A stretch of 8,329 bases of DNA. Origin: Defluviitaleaceae bacterium. GTDB lineage: Bacteria; Bacillota; Clostridia; Lachnospirales; WRAX01. Below, piece after piece: positions 1 through 5,761 of this stretch. The notes beneath the pieces were generated by a model, which saw only the letters and a program-made list of their open reading frames with translations, did not search any database and had not been told where the DNA came from. A program made the position numbers and the translations under genes. Position 1 is the stretch's first letter. Every line of letters begins with the position of its first letter. The stretch covers positions 1-8,329 of the forward strand of contig WQSI01000075.1 of assembly GCA_009787945.1 (NCBI GenBank), in the 5' to 3' direction.

Positions 1-240
1 AAGAAGAACAATAGCTCCAATAACAGCCGCCATAACCGCAACAGCCTTACCAATAGGAGTTGCAGTTAATACCTCTGCATCAACTTTAGGTTGGTTAATA
101 ATGTCCTCTTTGTCAACAGCATCATCCCGTTCAGGCTTTGGCGGTTCAAATTCCGAATCGCAGTATAGGCAGACATAAATTTTTCTTTCCCCGTCAAACC
201 TCACCGCTCCAAGGCATTGTGTACAGCTTTTTAGCTCCAT
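1..240 (-). CDS. Zinc-ribbon membrane protein, N-terminal part (cut by left edge)
   Basis: An open frame from an ATG at 240-238 runs without a stop to the left edge, giving the first 80 residues. Residues 6-9 (CTQC) and 24-27 (CLYC) form a CxxC-x14-CxxC zinc ribbon. An acidic, charged linker follows at about 30-58, then a hydrophobic Ala/Val/Ile stretch from about residue 61 that looks like the start of a membrane helix. A strong AAGGAGGGG Shine-Dalgarno lies just before the ATG and decides the start. The gene begins 15 bases after the SPFH gene stop, so the two are almost certainly co-transcribed. In Bacillus subtilis a zinc-ribbon membrane protein (YdjG) is encoded beside the SPFH protein YdjI, and this gene may play a comparable anchoring role. 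That parallel is inference from context and domain type. The C-terminal part cannot be seen. Confidence 0.8.
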   Translation of the reverse strand, partial: MELKSCTQCLGAVRFDGERKIYVCLYCDSEFEPPKPERDDAVDKEDIINQPKVDAEVLTATPIGKAVAVMAAVIGAIVLL

Positions 241-255
241 CTCAACCCCTCCTTA

Positions 256-1455
256 TCAAGCCCTAGGTGTGCCGCAGTCCATGCAAAAACGCCCCCTACT
301 ATCCATGCCGCAGGAGCATTTCCACGCATCTGCTTCAGGTCTTGCCGTGCCGCATTCGGGGCAAAAACGCCCATTATTAGCCGAGCCGCAAGGGCAAACC
401 CAACCCACAGGGGAAGGTGCAGCCTCTTGTTGCCGCTGTTGTTCATCCATCTGGAAAAAGGCACTCGGGTTTGGGTTGCCCCCTGCGTTCATAGCGGCAT
501 TCATGCCCATAAAGCCCATCATGCCGCCCATGCCGCTCTGGTTTTCTGCCGCGCTTCGCATGGCATCCGCCTGGGCGCTTACAAGGGCCGCCCCTGCCAT
601 GCCAGGGTTTCGCATCACGGCTTTGCGTTGCAAATCTTTAATAAGCTGCTCATCTTCTGGGGAAGCACTTATGTTTTTAATGCTAAAAGAGGAAATGGAC
701 AACCCTCGCAATTCAGACCATTTTTCAGATAACAATTCATTTAAAGCCCTTGAAATTTCCATGGTGTGACCAGGTAACGAACTGTAGCGTATGCCCATTT
801 CGCTAACCCTTGCAAGGGCGGGCTTTAATTTTGTTAAAAGTTCGGATTTTAATTGCCCATCTATTTCAGAGCGGTTATAGGCATCAGCCACATTCCCGCA
901 TACATTCGCATAAAACAACAAAGGGTTGGTGAGCCTGTAAGAATACTGCCCGCTGCAACGGATGGAAATGTCTATGTCAAGCCCGATGTTCTCATCCACC
1001 ACACGAAAGGGGATTGGGGTGGGCGTACCGTATTTGTTGCCTGTAATCTCTCTGGTGTTAAAGTAATATACCCTTTGGTCGTTTCCTGGTTGACCACCAA
1101 ATGTAAACCGTTTACCAATACTTTTGAAAGTGTTTTTAATTCCAAGACCTAAAGAGCCGCTAAAGACGCTTGGCTCTGTGGACTCGTCAAAAACAAACTC
1201 TCCAGGCTCGGCGCAAAATTCCACCACCTGACCTTGCTCCACTATAATCATAGCCTGACCGTCTGCAACGGCGATAATAGAGCCGCTGGAAATAATATTG
1301 TCATTTCCTCCCTTGTTGGCAGAACGGGGGTTAATTCTCGCTTTGCCTTTTGCAACAAGCACATCAACAGGCAAAGCCTCACAATAGAAAAACTCCTTCC
1401 ATTGGTCTGCCAAAACCCCTTCCACTGCACCTCGCGCCGCTCTTACTAAGCCCAT
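256..1455 (-). CDS. SPFH-domain protein with two C-terminal zinc ribbons (YdjI-like)
   Basis: This 399-residue protein resembles the stomatin/prohibitin (SPFH) family branch that includes B. subtilis YdjI, often labelled virion core protein. The SPFH-like region covers roughly residues 25-270. There is no N-terminal signal or membrane segment, so it is probably a peripheral membrane scaffold. Residues about 305-345 are a Met/Gly/Asn- and then Gln-rich low-complexity linker. Two zinc ribbons follow with the same spacing: C354, C356, C365, C368 and C380, C382, C391, C394. The start ATG at 1455-1453 has an AAGGAGGG site at 1462-1469. The YibE/F gene stops 18 bases upstream and the zinc-ribbon membrane gene starts 15 bases downstream, so this is the middle gene of an operon. 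YdjI is known to work with PspA-type membrane-stress proteins. That role here is inferred, and no pspA is visible in the window. Confidence 0.88.
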   Translation of the reverse strand: MGLVRAARGAVEGVLADQWKEFFYCEALPVDVLVAKGKARINPRSANKGGNDNIISSGSIIAVADGQAMIIVEQGQVVEFCAEPGEFVFDESTEPSVFSGSLGLGIKNTFKSIGKRFTFGGQPGNDQRVYYFNTREITGNKYGTPTPIPFRVVDENIGLDIDISIRCSGQYSYRLTNPLLFYANVCGNVADAYNRSEIDGQLKSELLTKLKPALARVSEMGIRYSSLPGHTMEISRALNELLSEKWSELRGLSISSFSIKNISASPEDEQLIKDLQRKAVMRNPGMAGAALVSAQADAMRSAAENQSGMGGMMGFMGMNAAMNAGGNPNPSAFFQMDEQQRQQEAAPSPVGWVCPCGSANNGRFCPECGTARPEADAWKCSCGMDSRGRFCMDCGTPRA

Positions 1456-1473
1456 ATATAGCCCTCCTTGCTC

Positions 1474-2619
1474 TTATCGCAAACTTATTTCTGTAGCCTT
1501 TTTCGTATACAACCAACCGCAAATGACGGCAGTCAAGGGTATTGTTAAAAACATGCCAAAACTGCCTACCAATGCCCTCAAAAACTCCAAAATTATTAAT
1601 TCCATGTTAAACAGCTCCAACAAGCTGGTGGTTGATGCCATCAGCAGGATTATCAAAGGCAATGTGGAGCCTATATAAGCTAAAATAAGCGTGTTTAACA
1701 TTGTTCCTAATATATCCTTGCCAATTTCTAAACCAGATTTAAAAATATCCCTAAATTTAGCTTCTTGACGGGCTTGCATAACTTCCCATAAAGATGAGGA
1801 TATTGACATGGCAACATCCATAATCGCTCCTGTTGAGCCAATTATCACCCCTGCAAAAATCACAGCGCGGATGTTTATAGGCTCTGCCGTGGGGATTAGC
1901 AACAGATTGCGGGTTTCGTGGTCCACAAGCCCTGTAAGCCCCATGATAATATCCATAGCAAACATCAAAACGCCTGCTAACAGCACCCCTCCAAGGCAGC
2001 CAATCATAGCAGAAAAGGCTTTTTTATTTGCTCCAATCACAATTAGCAAGGTGGACACTATGGAATACAGGCTGATGACTGCGGCGGCGACATAAATATT
2101 CATCCCCGATAAAATTGCAGGGATAAGCACCAGAAAAATCCCCATGCAGACATTGGTAAGGGCGATAATGGAATTTAGCCCCTTTAACTTGCCAAAGACC
2201 ACCACAAGCACAAAAAACACAATGCCAAGAATTACTATGTAATTGGTGCGCATGTGATTGTCATACCAAAAAACGTCATGGAAGGTGTCGTGGACAAGCA
2301 AAACCCCATCCCCTTCCTTAACCTCCACAACCCTGCCGTAGGTGACGGACTGCTCCCCCTGCACCATCTCCCCTGCCCTGCCCCCGCTGGTAATTTCAGC
2401 GTTAAACAAAACAATCGTATCAACAACCACAAAATCAAAACCAAAAAGCTCTGCCATGTCCTGCCTTTCGGTAATCTCCCGCACGATAGCAGAATATACA
2501 GGCATTGGCTCAAATTCAGAAACAAACATGCCCTGAGATGCTATGCGGTTGCCAAAAAACAAAAACGCCGCCGACAGCACCAAAACGGCTATATAAAACC
2601 ATCTATCAAATTTTTTCAT
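1474..2619 (-). CDS. YibE/F-family multi-pass membrane protein
   Basis: This 381-residue protein has the layout of the YibE/F family (Pfam YibE_F). A first membrane helix lies at about residues 8-24. A soluble, probably extracytoplasmic domain at about 25-124 is acidic and beta-rich. It is followed by about seven hydrophobic helices at roughly 126-146, 150-171, 174-196, 203-228, 249-273, 307-329 and 341-370. The Gly/Ser/Asp-containing helix around 255-275 (GSTGAIMDVAMS) is typical of the family core. The biochemical function of the family is not established, and a transport role is only assumed. The start ATG at 2619-2617 is preceded by AAGGGGG (2628-2634) with 8-base spacing and by a good promoter at 2639-2668. 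It appears to be the first gene of the unit that continues into the SPFH gene. Confidence 0.88.
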   Translation of the reverse strand: MKKFDRWFYIAVLVLSAAFLFFGNRIASQGMFVSEFEPMPVYSAIVREITERQDMAELFGFDFVVVDTIVLFNAEITSGGRAGEMVQGEQSVTYGRVVEVKEGDGVLLVHDTFHDVFWYDNHMRTNYIVILGIVFFVLVVVFGKLKGLNSIIALTNVCMGIFLVLIPAILSGMNIYVAAAVISLYSIVSTLLIVIGANKKAFSAMIGCLGGVLLAGVLMFAMDIIMGLTGLVDHETRNLLLIPTAEPINIRAVIFAGVIIGSTGAIMDVAMSISSSLWEVMQARQEAKFRDIFKSGLEIGKDILGTMLNTLILAYIGSTLPLIILLMASTTSLLELFNMELIILEFLRALVGSFGMFLTIPLTAVICGWLYTKKATEISLR

Positions 2620-2638
2620 CTAACGCACCCCCTTACCA

Positions 2639-2668
2639 ATTATAACCCCCCGCCTGCGATTTCGTCAA
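2639..2668 (-). promoter_or_regulatory. Sigma-A type promoter of the YibE/F-SPFH-zinc-ribbon unit
   Basis: On the minus strand TTGACG (2668-2663) and a perfect TATAAT (2644-2639) are separated by 18 bases. Transcription would begin near 2632, only about 13 bases before the YibE/F start codon. The Shine-Dalgarno AAGGGGG (2634-2628) would then lie at the very 5' end of the mRNA. The -35 box is 11 bases from the -35 box of the promoter facing the other way. Confidence 0.7.
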
Positions 2669-2679
2669 TAACTTTTTTC

Positions 2680-2708
2680 TTGACAAGTACCAATTGTTGG
2701 GTTACAAT
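2680..2708 (+). promoter_or_regulatory. Near-consensus plus-strand promoter
   Basis: A perfect TTGACA (2680-2685) is followed after exactly 17 bases by TACAAT (2703-2708), one base from the TATAAT consensus. The start point would be near 2715. It lies back to back with the YibE/F promoter and reads into a hairpin-rich leader and then the ORF at 2884. Confidence 0.75.
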
Positions 2709-2714
2709 GTATGT

Positions 2715-2843
2715 GTATTCTGCAAAATTCGCGGTGGCAAATAAAGAACACGCTAGGCGGCTACAACTTCCACGGTTCACGCCCCCTAGCGTGCCTTAAA
2801 GCCAAAGGCTCAGTGTTAATCTTACAACACGCGAGCCTCTTTT
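2715..2843 (+). ncRNA. Candidate structured leader or small RNA (unidentified)
   Basis: A stretch of about 130 bases lies between a strong promoter (-10 at 2703-2708) and a terminator-like hairpin. The first hairpin pairs 2749-2761 with 2781-2793, including CACGCTAGG with CCTAGCGTG and a single C-C mismatch, around a 19-base loop. GTGG at 2734-2737 could pair with CCAC at 2770-2773 inside that loop, giving a possible pseudoknot. A short hairpin AGCC-AAA-GGCT (2800-2810) uses the same bases as the 5' arm of the terminator at 2807-2837, so the two are mutually exclusive. That resembles an attenuator. I compared it mentally with T-box, preQ1, c-di-GMP, ZTP, glutamine and SRP RNAs and found no match. 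It could be an independent small RNA or a leader of the ORF at 2884. Confidence 0.45.
2807..2843 (+). terminator. Terminator-like hairpin before the ORF at 2884
   Basis: GGCTC (2807-2811) pairs with GAGCC (2833-2837) and, after a small internal loop, GTGTT (2813-2817) pairs with AACAC (2826-2830). The loop is 8 bases. TCTTTT follows at 2838-2843. The T-tract is interrupted by one C, so read-through into the ORF at 2884 is possible. Read from the minus strand, the same stem is followed by TTTGGCTTT, a weaker reverse signal. Confidence 0.55.
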
Positions 2844-2883
2844 GTCAAGCCCTTTATGAAATGGGCGGAAGGGGGATTTTTTT

Positions 2884-3243
2884 GTGAGGAAGAAACTTTT
2901 GGATGAAATTACGGAAGCGGGAAAGAAGATTGTTGGGTGTTGGACGGATGGTCAAGGTAGCTTTATCCAGTTTAATCCCCTAAATGCCGACCTTCAAGGA
3001 AGCTTTGTTGCAACAAATATGCCTGGAAATCCAGGTACTTACAGGGGGTTCTACGAGCTTGATAGGGGTGTGATAGGTGGTTTGGATATACTGTTCTATT
3101 TATTAAAAGGCGGGTATCCCATAGTAACTTTACATCAAGCATTTATCTATACCAACGAGCTTCGATTTACAACATTTGAAATACTAAGATTTCAACCCAG
3201 TTCCGAATTTAAATTCACAAAAACCGACCTATACTTTGATTAA
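2884..3243 (+). CDS. Hypothetical protein, 119 residues
   Basis: I do not recognise this protein. It starts with GTG at 2884, behind a good GGAAGGGGG Shine-Dalgarno (2867-2875) with 8-base spacing, and ends with TAA. It has no signal peptide, no cysteine motif and no clear transmembrane helix. The N-terminal 18 residues are charged and probably helical. The rest is rich in Gly, Phe, Tyr, Thr and Ile in alternating patterns and looks like a small beta-rich fold, with a more hydrophobic patch at about 64-77. The ribosome binding site and the upstream promoter (2680-2708) support a real gene. A terminator-like hairpin lies between promoter and start, so expression may be attenuated. It is the only plus-strand gene in the window and converges on dnaK. 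Confidence 0.6.
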   Translation: MRKKLLDEITEAGKKIVGCWTDGQGSFIQFNPLNADLQGSFVATNMPGNPGTYRGFYELDRGVIGGLDILFYLLKGGYPIVTLHQAFIYTNELRFTTFEILRFQPSSEFKFTKTDLYFD

Positions 3244-3325
3244 TAATCCAGCCAACTCATATTACTATGACGCCATTACAAGCCCTCCACGTTCGTCATT
3301 GCGGTTAGGGTTTAGGTTAGAGGAA

Positions 3326-3348
3326 AGGGGCGGAAAATTTCCGCCCCT
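3326..3348. terminator. GC-rich palindrome between the ORF at 2884 and dnaK
   Basis: AGGGGCGGAAA (3326-3336) and TTTCCGCCCCT (3338-3348) are perfect inverted repeats around one base. The palindrome starts 7 bases beyond the dnaK stop codon. Read with dnaK (minus strand), the stem is followed by TTTCCTCT, a weak T-tract, so it is the best candidate for the dnaK operon terminator. It could also end the plus-strand ORF. Its outer GGGGCG...CGCCCCTAC sequence resembles the arms of the element at 7638-7733, so it may be a dispersed repeat used as a terminator. Confidence 0.6.
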
Positions 3349-3354
3349 ACAAAC

Positions 3355-5202
3355 CTATTCTTTATCTTCTTCCTTTTCCTCGTAATTCCCTTCAAAACTG
3401 CCATCCTCGTTAACAGTGCCTGCTTCTGACCCTGCGTCAGCCGCCGCTTGGTAAACCTTGCTTGCCACCTCATGCATAACTTTGGTAACAGCTTCAATTT
3501 CGGTTCTCAGCTTGTCAGCGTCGTCCTTGGTCATCTCTTCGGCGTTCATGCTTTCGTTTGTGGATTTCAAACTCGCCAAAGCTTCTTCTAAAGCGGTTTT
3601 ATCCTCATCAGTGATGATTTCTGCATGGTCAGCCATCAGCTTTTCTGTCTGGAAAATCAATCCATCAGCTTCGTTTTTCGTGTCAATAATTTCTTTGCGA
3701 GCGCGGTCGGCCTCTTCAAATTGCGCCGCTTCGTCCACTGCCTTTTTAATGTCCTCATCACTCATTTTAGACTGGGCTGTAATGGTGATTTTCTGCTCTT
3801 TGCCAGTTCCCATATCCTTAGCAGACACGTTAACAATGCCGTTTGCGTCAATATTAAAGCTAACTTCAATTTGCGGCACACCGCGAGGGGCAGGCAAAAT
3901 GCCGTCAAGCCTAAATTCGCCCAGCTTCTTGTTATCACGGGCAAACTGACGCTCGCCCTGCACCACCACAATATCAACAGCGGTTTGGTTGTCCGCAGCG
4001 GTGGAGAAGGTTTGGCTGTGGGTTTTTGGTATAGATGTGTTGCGCTCTATTAGGCGGGTTGCAACGCCGCCCATGGTTTCGATGCTTAGGGAAAGAGGTG
4101 TAACGTCAACCAAAATCAAGTCCTTTAGCGCATCATCCCCGCCAATTTTGCCCCCTTGGATAGCCGCACCAATGGCAACACACTCATCAGGGTTAATGCC
4201 CTTAAATGGGTCATGCCCAGTGATTTTCTTAACAGCGTCCTGGATTGCAGGTATACGGGTAGAGCCGCCAACAAGCAGCACCTTTGTAAGCCCTGCCGCC
4301 CCTATGCCAGCATCTTTTAGCGCAGCGTGAACAGGCTGGATGGTCTGCTCCACCAAATCCGCAGTAAGCTCATCAAACTTAGCGCGGGTAAGCTTTACAT
4401 CCAAGTGTTTCGGGCCATCTTGGTTTGCTGTGATAAATGGGATGTTAATATCAGTCTGGGTTACAGTGGAAAGCTCTTTTTTCGCCTTCTCTGCCTCAAC
4501 TTTAATGCGCTGCATTGCCGCCTTGTCTTGGGCGAGGTCAATGCCCTCGGTATTTTTAAATTCTGTCACAAGATGCTTGATAATGCGCTCATCAAAATCG
4601 TCACCACCAAGATGGTTAACGCCATTAGTGGACAAAACCTCCACCATGCCGTCACCAATATCAATAACGGACACGTCAAATGTGCCGCCGCCAAGGTCAT
4701 AAACGAGGATTTTTTCGTCTTTTTCCGTGTCAAGACCATAGGCAAGGGAGGCAGAAGTTGGCTCGTTAATAATCCGCTCTACTTCAAAGCCTGCAATGCG
4801 CCCTGCGTCTACAGTTGCCTGACGCTCATCGTCGCCAAAATAGGCAGGAACGGTAATAACCGCCTTTGTAACCTCGCCGCCCAAATATGCCTCTGCATCT
4901 GCCTTTAGCTTCTGCAAAATCATAGCAGAAACCTCTTGAGGATTGTATTGTTTACCCTCAATTGTCACCTTGTCTTTTGTGCCCATCAAACGCTTGATTG
5001 ACATTACAGTGTTGTCAGGGTTGGTAATGGCTTGGCGTTTCGCCGCCTCCCCCACCAAACGCTCCCCAGACTTGGTAAAGCCCACAATAGAAGGTGTCGT
5101 GCGCCCTCCCTCACTATTAGGGATAACAACAGGCTTGCCCCCCTCCATAACCGCAACACATGAATTTGTCGTTCCCAAATCAATTCCAATAATTTTTGAC
5201 AT
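3355..5202 (-). CDS. dnaK: Molecular chaperone DnaK (Hsp70)
   Basis: This is a complete 615-residue Hsp70, the ATP-driven cytoplasmic chaperone that binds exposed hydrophobic segments and works with GrpE and a J-protein. The three Hsp70 signatures are present: IDLGTTNS (7-14), DLGGGTFDVS (169-178) and VGGSTRIPAIQDAV (311-324). The interdomain linker DVTPLSL is at 366-372, the beta-sandwich substrate domain at about 373-485 and the helical lid at about 486-595. An acidic tail ends in EEKEEDKE. Compared with E. coli DnaK, a segment after about residue 75 is missing, as in Gram-positive DnaKs. The ATG at 5202 has an AGGAGGA site (5212-5218). It is the last gene of the operon. It is separated from the antitoxin by 75 AT-rich bases, in which I see no CIRCE and no convincing promoter. 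dnaJ does not follow. Confidence 0.98.
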   Translation of the reverse strand: MSKIIGIDLGTTNSCVAVMEGGKPVVIPNSEGGRTTPSIVGFTKSGERLVGEAAKRQAITNPDNTVMSIKRLMGTKDKVTIEGKQYNPQEVSAMILQKLKADAEAYLGGEVTKAVITVPAYFGDDERQATVDAGRIAGFEVERIINEPTSASLAYGLDTEKDEKILVYDLGGGTFDVSVIDIGDGMVEVLSTNGVNHLGGDDFDERIIKHLVTEFKNTEGIDLAQDKAAMQRIKVEAEKAKKELSTVTQTDINIPFITANQDGPKHLDVKLTRAKFDELTADLVEQTIQPVHAALKDAGIGAAGLTKVLLVGGSTRIPAIQDAVKKITGHDPFKGINPDECVAIGAAIQGGKIGGDDALKDLILVDVTPLSLSIETMGGVATRLIERNTSIPKTHSQTFSTAADNQTAVDIVVVQGERQFARDNKKLGEFRLDGILPAPRGVPQIEVSFNIDANGIVNVSAKDMGTGKEQKITITAQSKMSDEDIKKAVDEAAQFEEADRARKEIIDTKNEADGLIFQTEKLMADHAEIITDEDKTALEEALASLKSTNESMNAEEMTKDDADKLRTEIEAVTKVMHEVASKVYQAAADAGSEAGTVNEDGSFEGNYEEKEEDKE

Positions 5203-5264
5203 ATTTTTTAGTCCTCCTAAAATTTAATTTAAGTTCCATTTATCATCGCATTTTAAAACTACAA

Positions 5265-5280
5265 TAAACAAATTTGTTTA
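5265..5280. repeat. Perfect 16-bp palindrome at the antitoxin stop codon
   Basis: TAAACAAATTTGTTTA is its own reverse complement. Its right end contains the antitoxin TAA stop codon. As RNA the AU-rich stem would be weak, so it is a poor terminator. As DNA it has the size of a dimeric repressor site. Whether it acts as an operator for dnaK or the TA module, or is chance in AT-rich DNA, cannot be decided from sequence alone. Confidence 0.4.
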
Positions 5281-5484
5281 ATCCCAATCAATATCATTAT
5301 GGCAAGTTGTTTCACCTCTCGCCAATTCTTCCATAGCCATGTCAATATTGCGCAAATCCTCGTCCGTTGCAACATCATCAGGCATAAATTTACGCATAAT
5401 TCCTAACATAAGAAATTTATCCCTATCATCAAGATGTTCTGCAAGATGGTTCGCCATTTCCTTAATTTCTAAAGTTAGTTCCAT
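5278..5484 (-). CDS. Putative antitoxin of the RelE-like module
   Basis: This 68-residue, strongly acidic protein has a helical N-terminal half (about residues 1-35), a charged middle and the C-terminal tail ARGETTCHNDIDWD. That tail resembles the GET...(E/D)DIDWD ends of small antitoxins encoded with RelE/ParE toxins. No helix-turn-helix or ribbon-helix-helix domain is evident, so self-regulation by DNA binding is not supported. The ATG at 5484-5482 has an AGGAGTG site (5492-5498) that overlaps the toxin stop codon TAG (5497-5499). The intergenic gap is only 12 bases, so translation is probably coupled. Its role as the neutralising partner is inferred from size, charge, tail and position. 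The toxin-first order is the reverse of classic relBE but is known from other type II modules. Confidence 0.7.
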   Translation of the reverse strand: MELTLEIKEMANHLAEHLDDRDKFLMLGIMRKFMPDDVATDEDLRNIDMAMEELARGETTCHNDIDWD

Positions 5485-5496
5485 ATTTTCACACTC

Positions 5497-5748
5497 CTAT
5501 TTATACACATCTCCTCTTGGCAAAATCGTTTGAATAAATATTTGCTCATTACTTATCCAGTAAAATATCACTCTAAAATTGCCTTCTCGCAACCTGTACG
5601 AATCTTTTGTGCGTTTGTATGTGGTGATGTCGCCCCTAGGTATACCTTCGATTGCATCTCTTATGCGATGCTTAGTAATTCGGTCTTGTTTGGCAATATA
5701 TTTCTTTGCTTGTGAGGAATATTGTGGAGGAAATTTCTGTTCTCTCAG
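5497..5748 (-). CDS. RelE/ParE-family toxin with non-ATG (CTG) start
   Basis: An open frame on the minus strand encodes an 83-residue RelE-superfamily protein. From the CTG at 5748-5746, residues 14-39 (AKKYIAKQD...IPRGD) match the helical N-terminal part of these toxins. YRLREGNFRVIFYW (51-64) is the family core with its basic residues, and LPRGDVYK (76-83) is the typical C-terminus. RelE members cleave mRNA on the ribosome and ParE members poison gyrase, and which applies here is not clear. No ATG, GTG or TTG lies in frame upstream of the core, even within the overlapping grpE sequence. The CTG sits 5 bases after AGGGGGTG (from 5761), directly abutting the grpE stop codon, and gives a normal family length. 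An ATT at 5751 is the alternative. The stop overlaps the antitoxin Shine-Dalgarno. Confidence 0.8.
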   Translation of the reverse strand: MREQKFPPQYSSQAKKYIAKQDRITKHRIRDAIEGIPRGDITTYKRTKDSYRLREGNFRVIFYWISNEQIFIQTILPRGDVYK

Positions 5749-5753
5749 AATTA

Positions 5754-5761
5754 CACCCCCT
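5754..5761 (-). promoter_or_regulatory. Shine-Dalgarno of the toxin, abutting the grpE stop
   Basis: AGGGGGTG on the minus strand differs by one base from the ideal AGGAGGTG. Its first two bases are the last two of the grpE TAG stop codon (5762-5760). It lies 5 bases before the CTG at 5748. Its quality supports initiation at that CTG and suggests that ribosomes finishing grpE could re-initiate on the toxin. Confidence 0.6.

Noticed and set aside
2254..2799. A 181-codon plus-strand open frame antisense to the YibE/F gene
   Set aside because: Most of it lies opposite the well-supported membrane protein. Its translation is low-complexity (Pro/Asn/His/Lys-rich) and it crosses the promoter region. 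It has no family features.
2715..2843. Assignment of the leader to a known riboswitch, T-box or SRP/6S RNA
   Set aside because: None of the conserved core motifs of those classes that I could check is present, so it is left unidentified.
3458..5227. Several long plus-strand open frames over dnaK (for example 3458-3949, 4327-4908)
   Set aside because: These are antisense shadows of the conserved dnaK coding sequence, with Ser/Cys-rich translations and no plausible promoter or family match.
5188..5239. A short minus-strand frame starting ATGGAACTTAAATTA just before dnaK, similar to the antitoxin start
   Set aside because: It is under 20 codons and runs over the dnaK start. The similarity is limited to a few AT-rich codons, so a second antitoxin remnant is not supported.
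5631..5640. CGCCCCTAGG inside the toxin gene as another copy of the GGGGCG palindrome
   Set aside because: Only one half is present, and it is explained by the coding sequence of the toxin (IPRGD). There is no inverted partner nearby.
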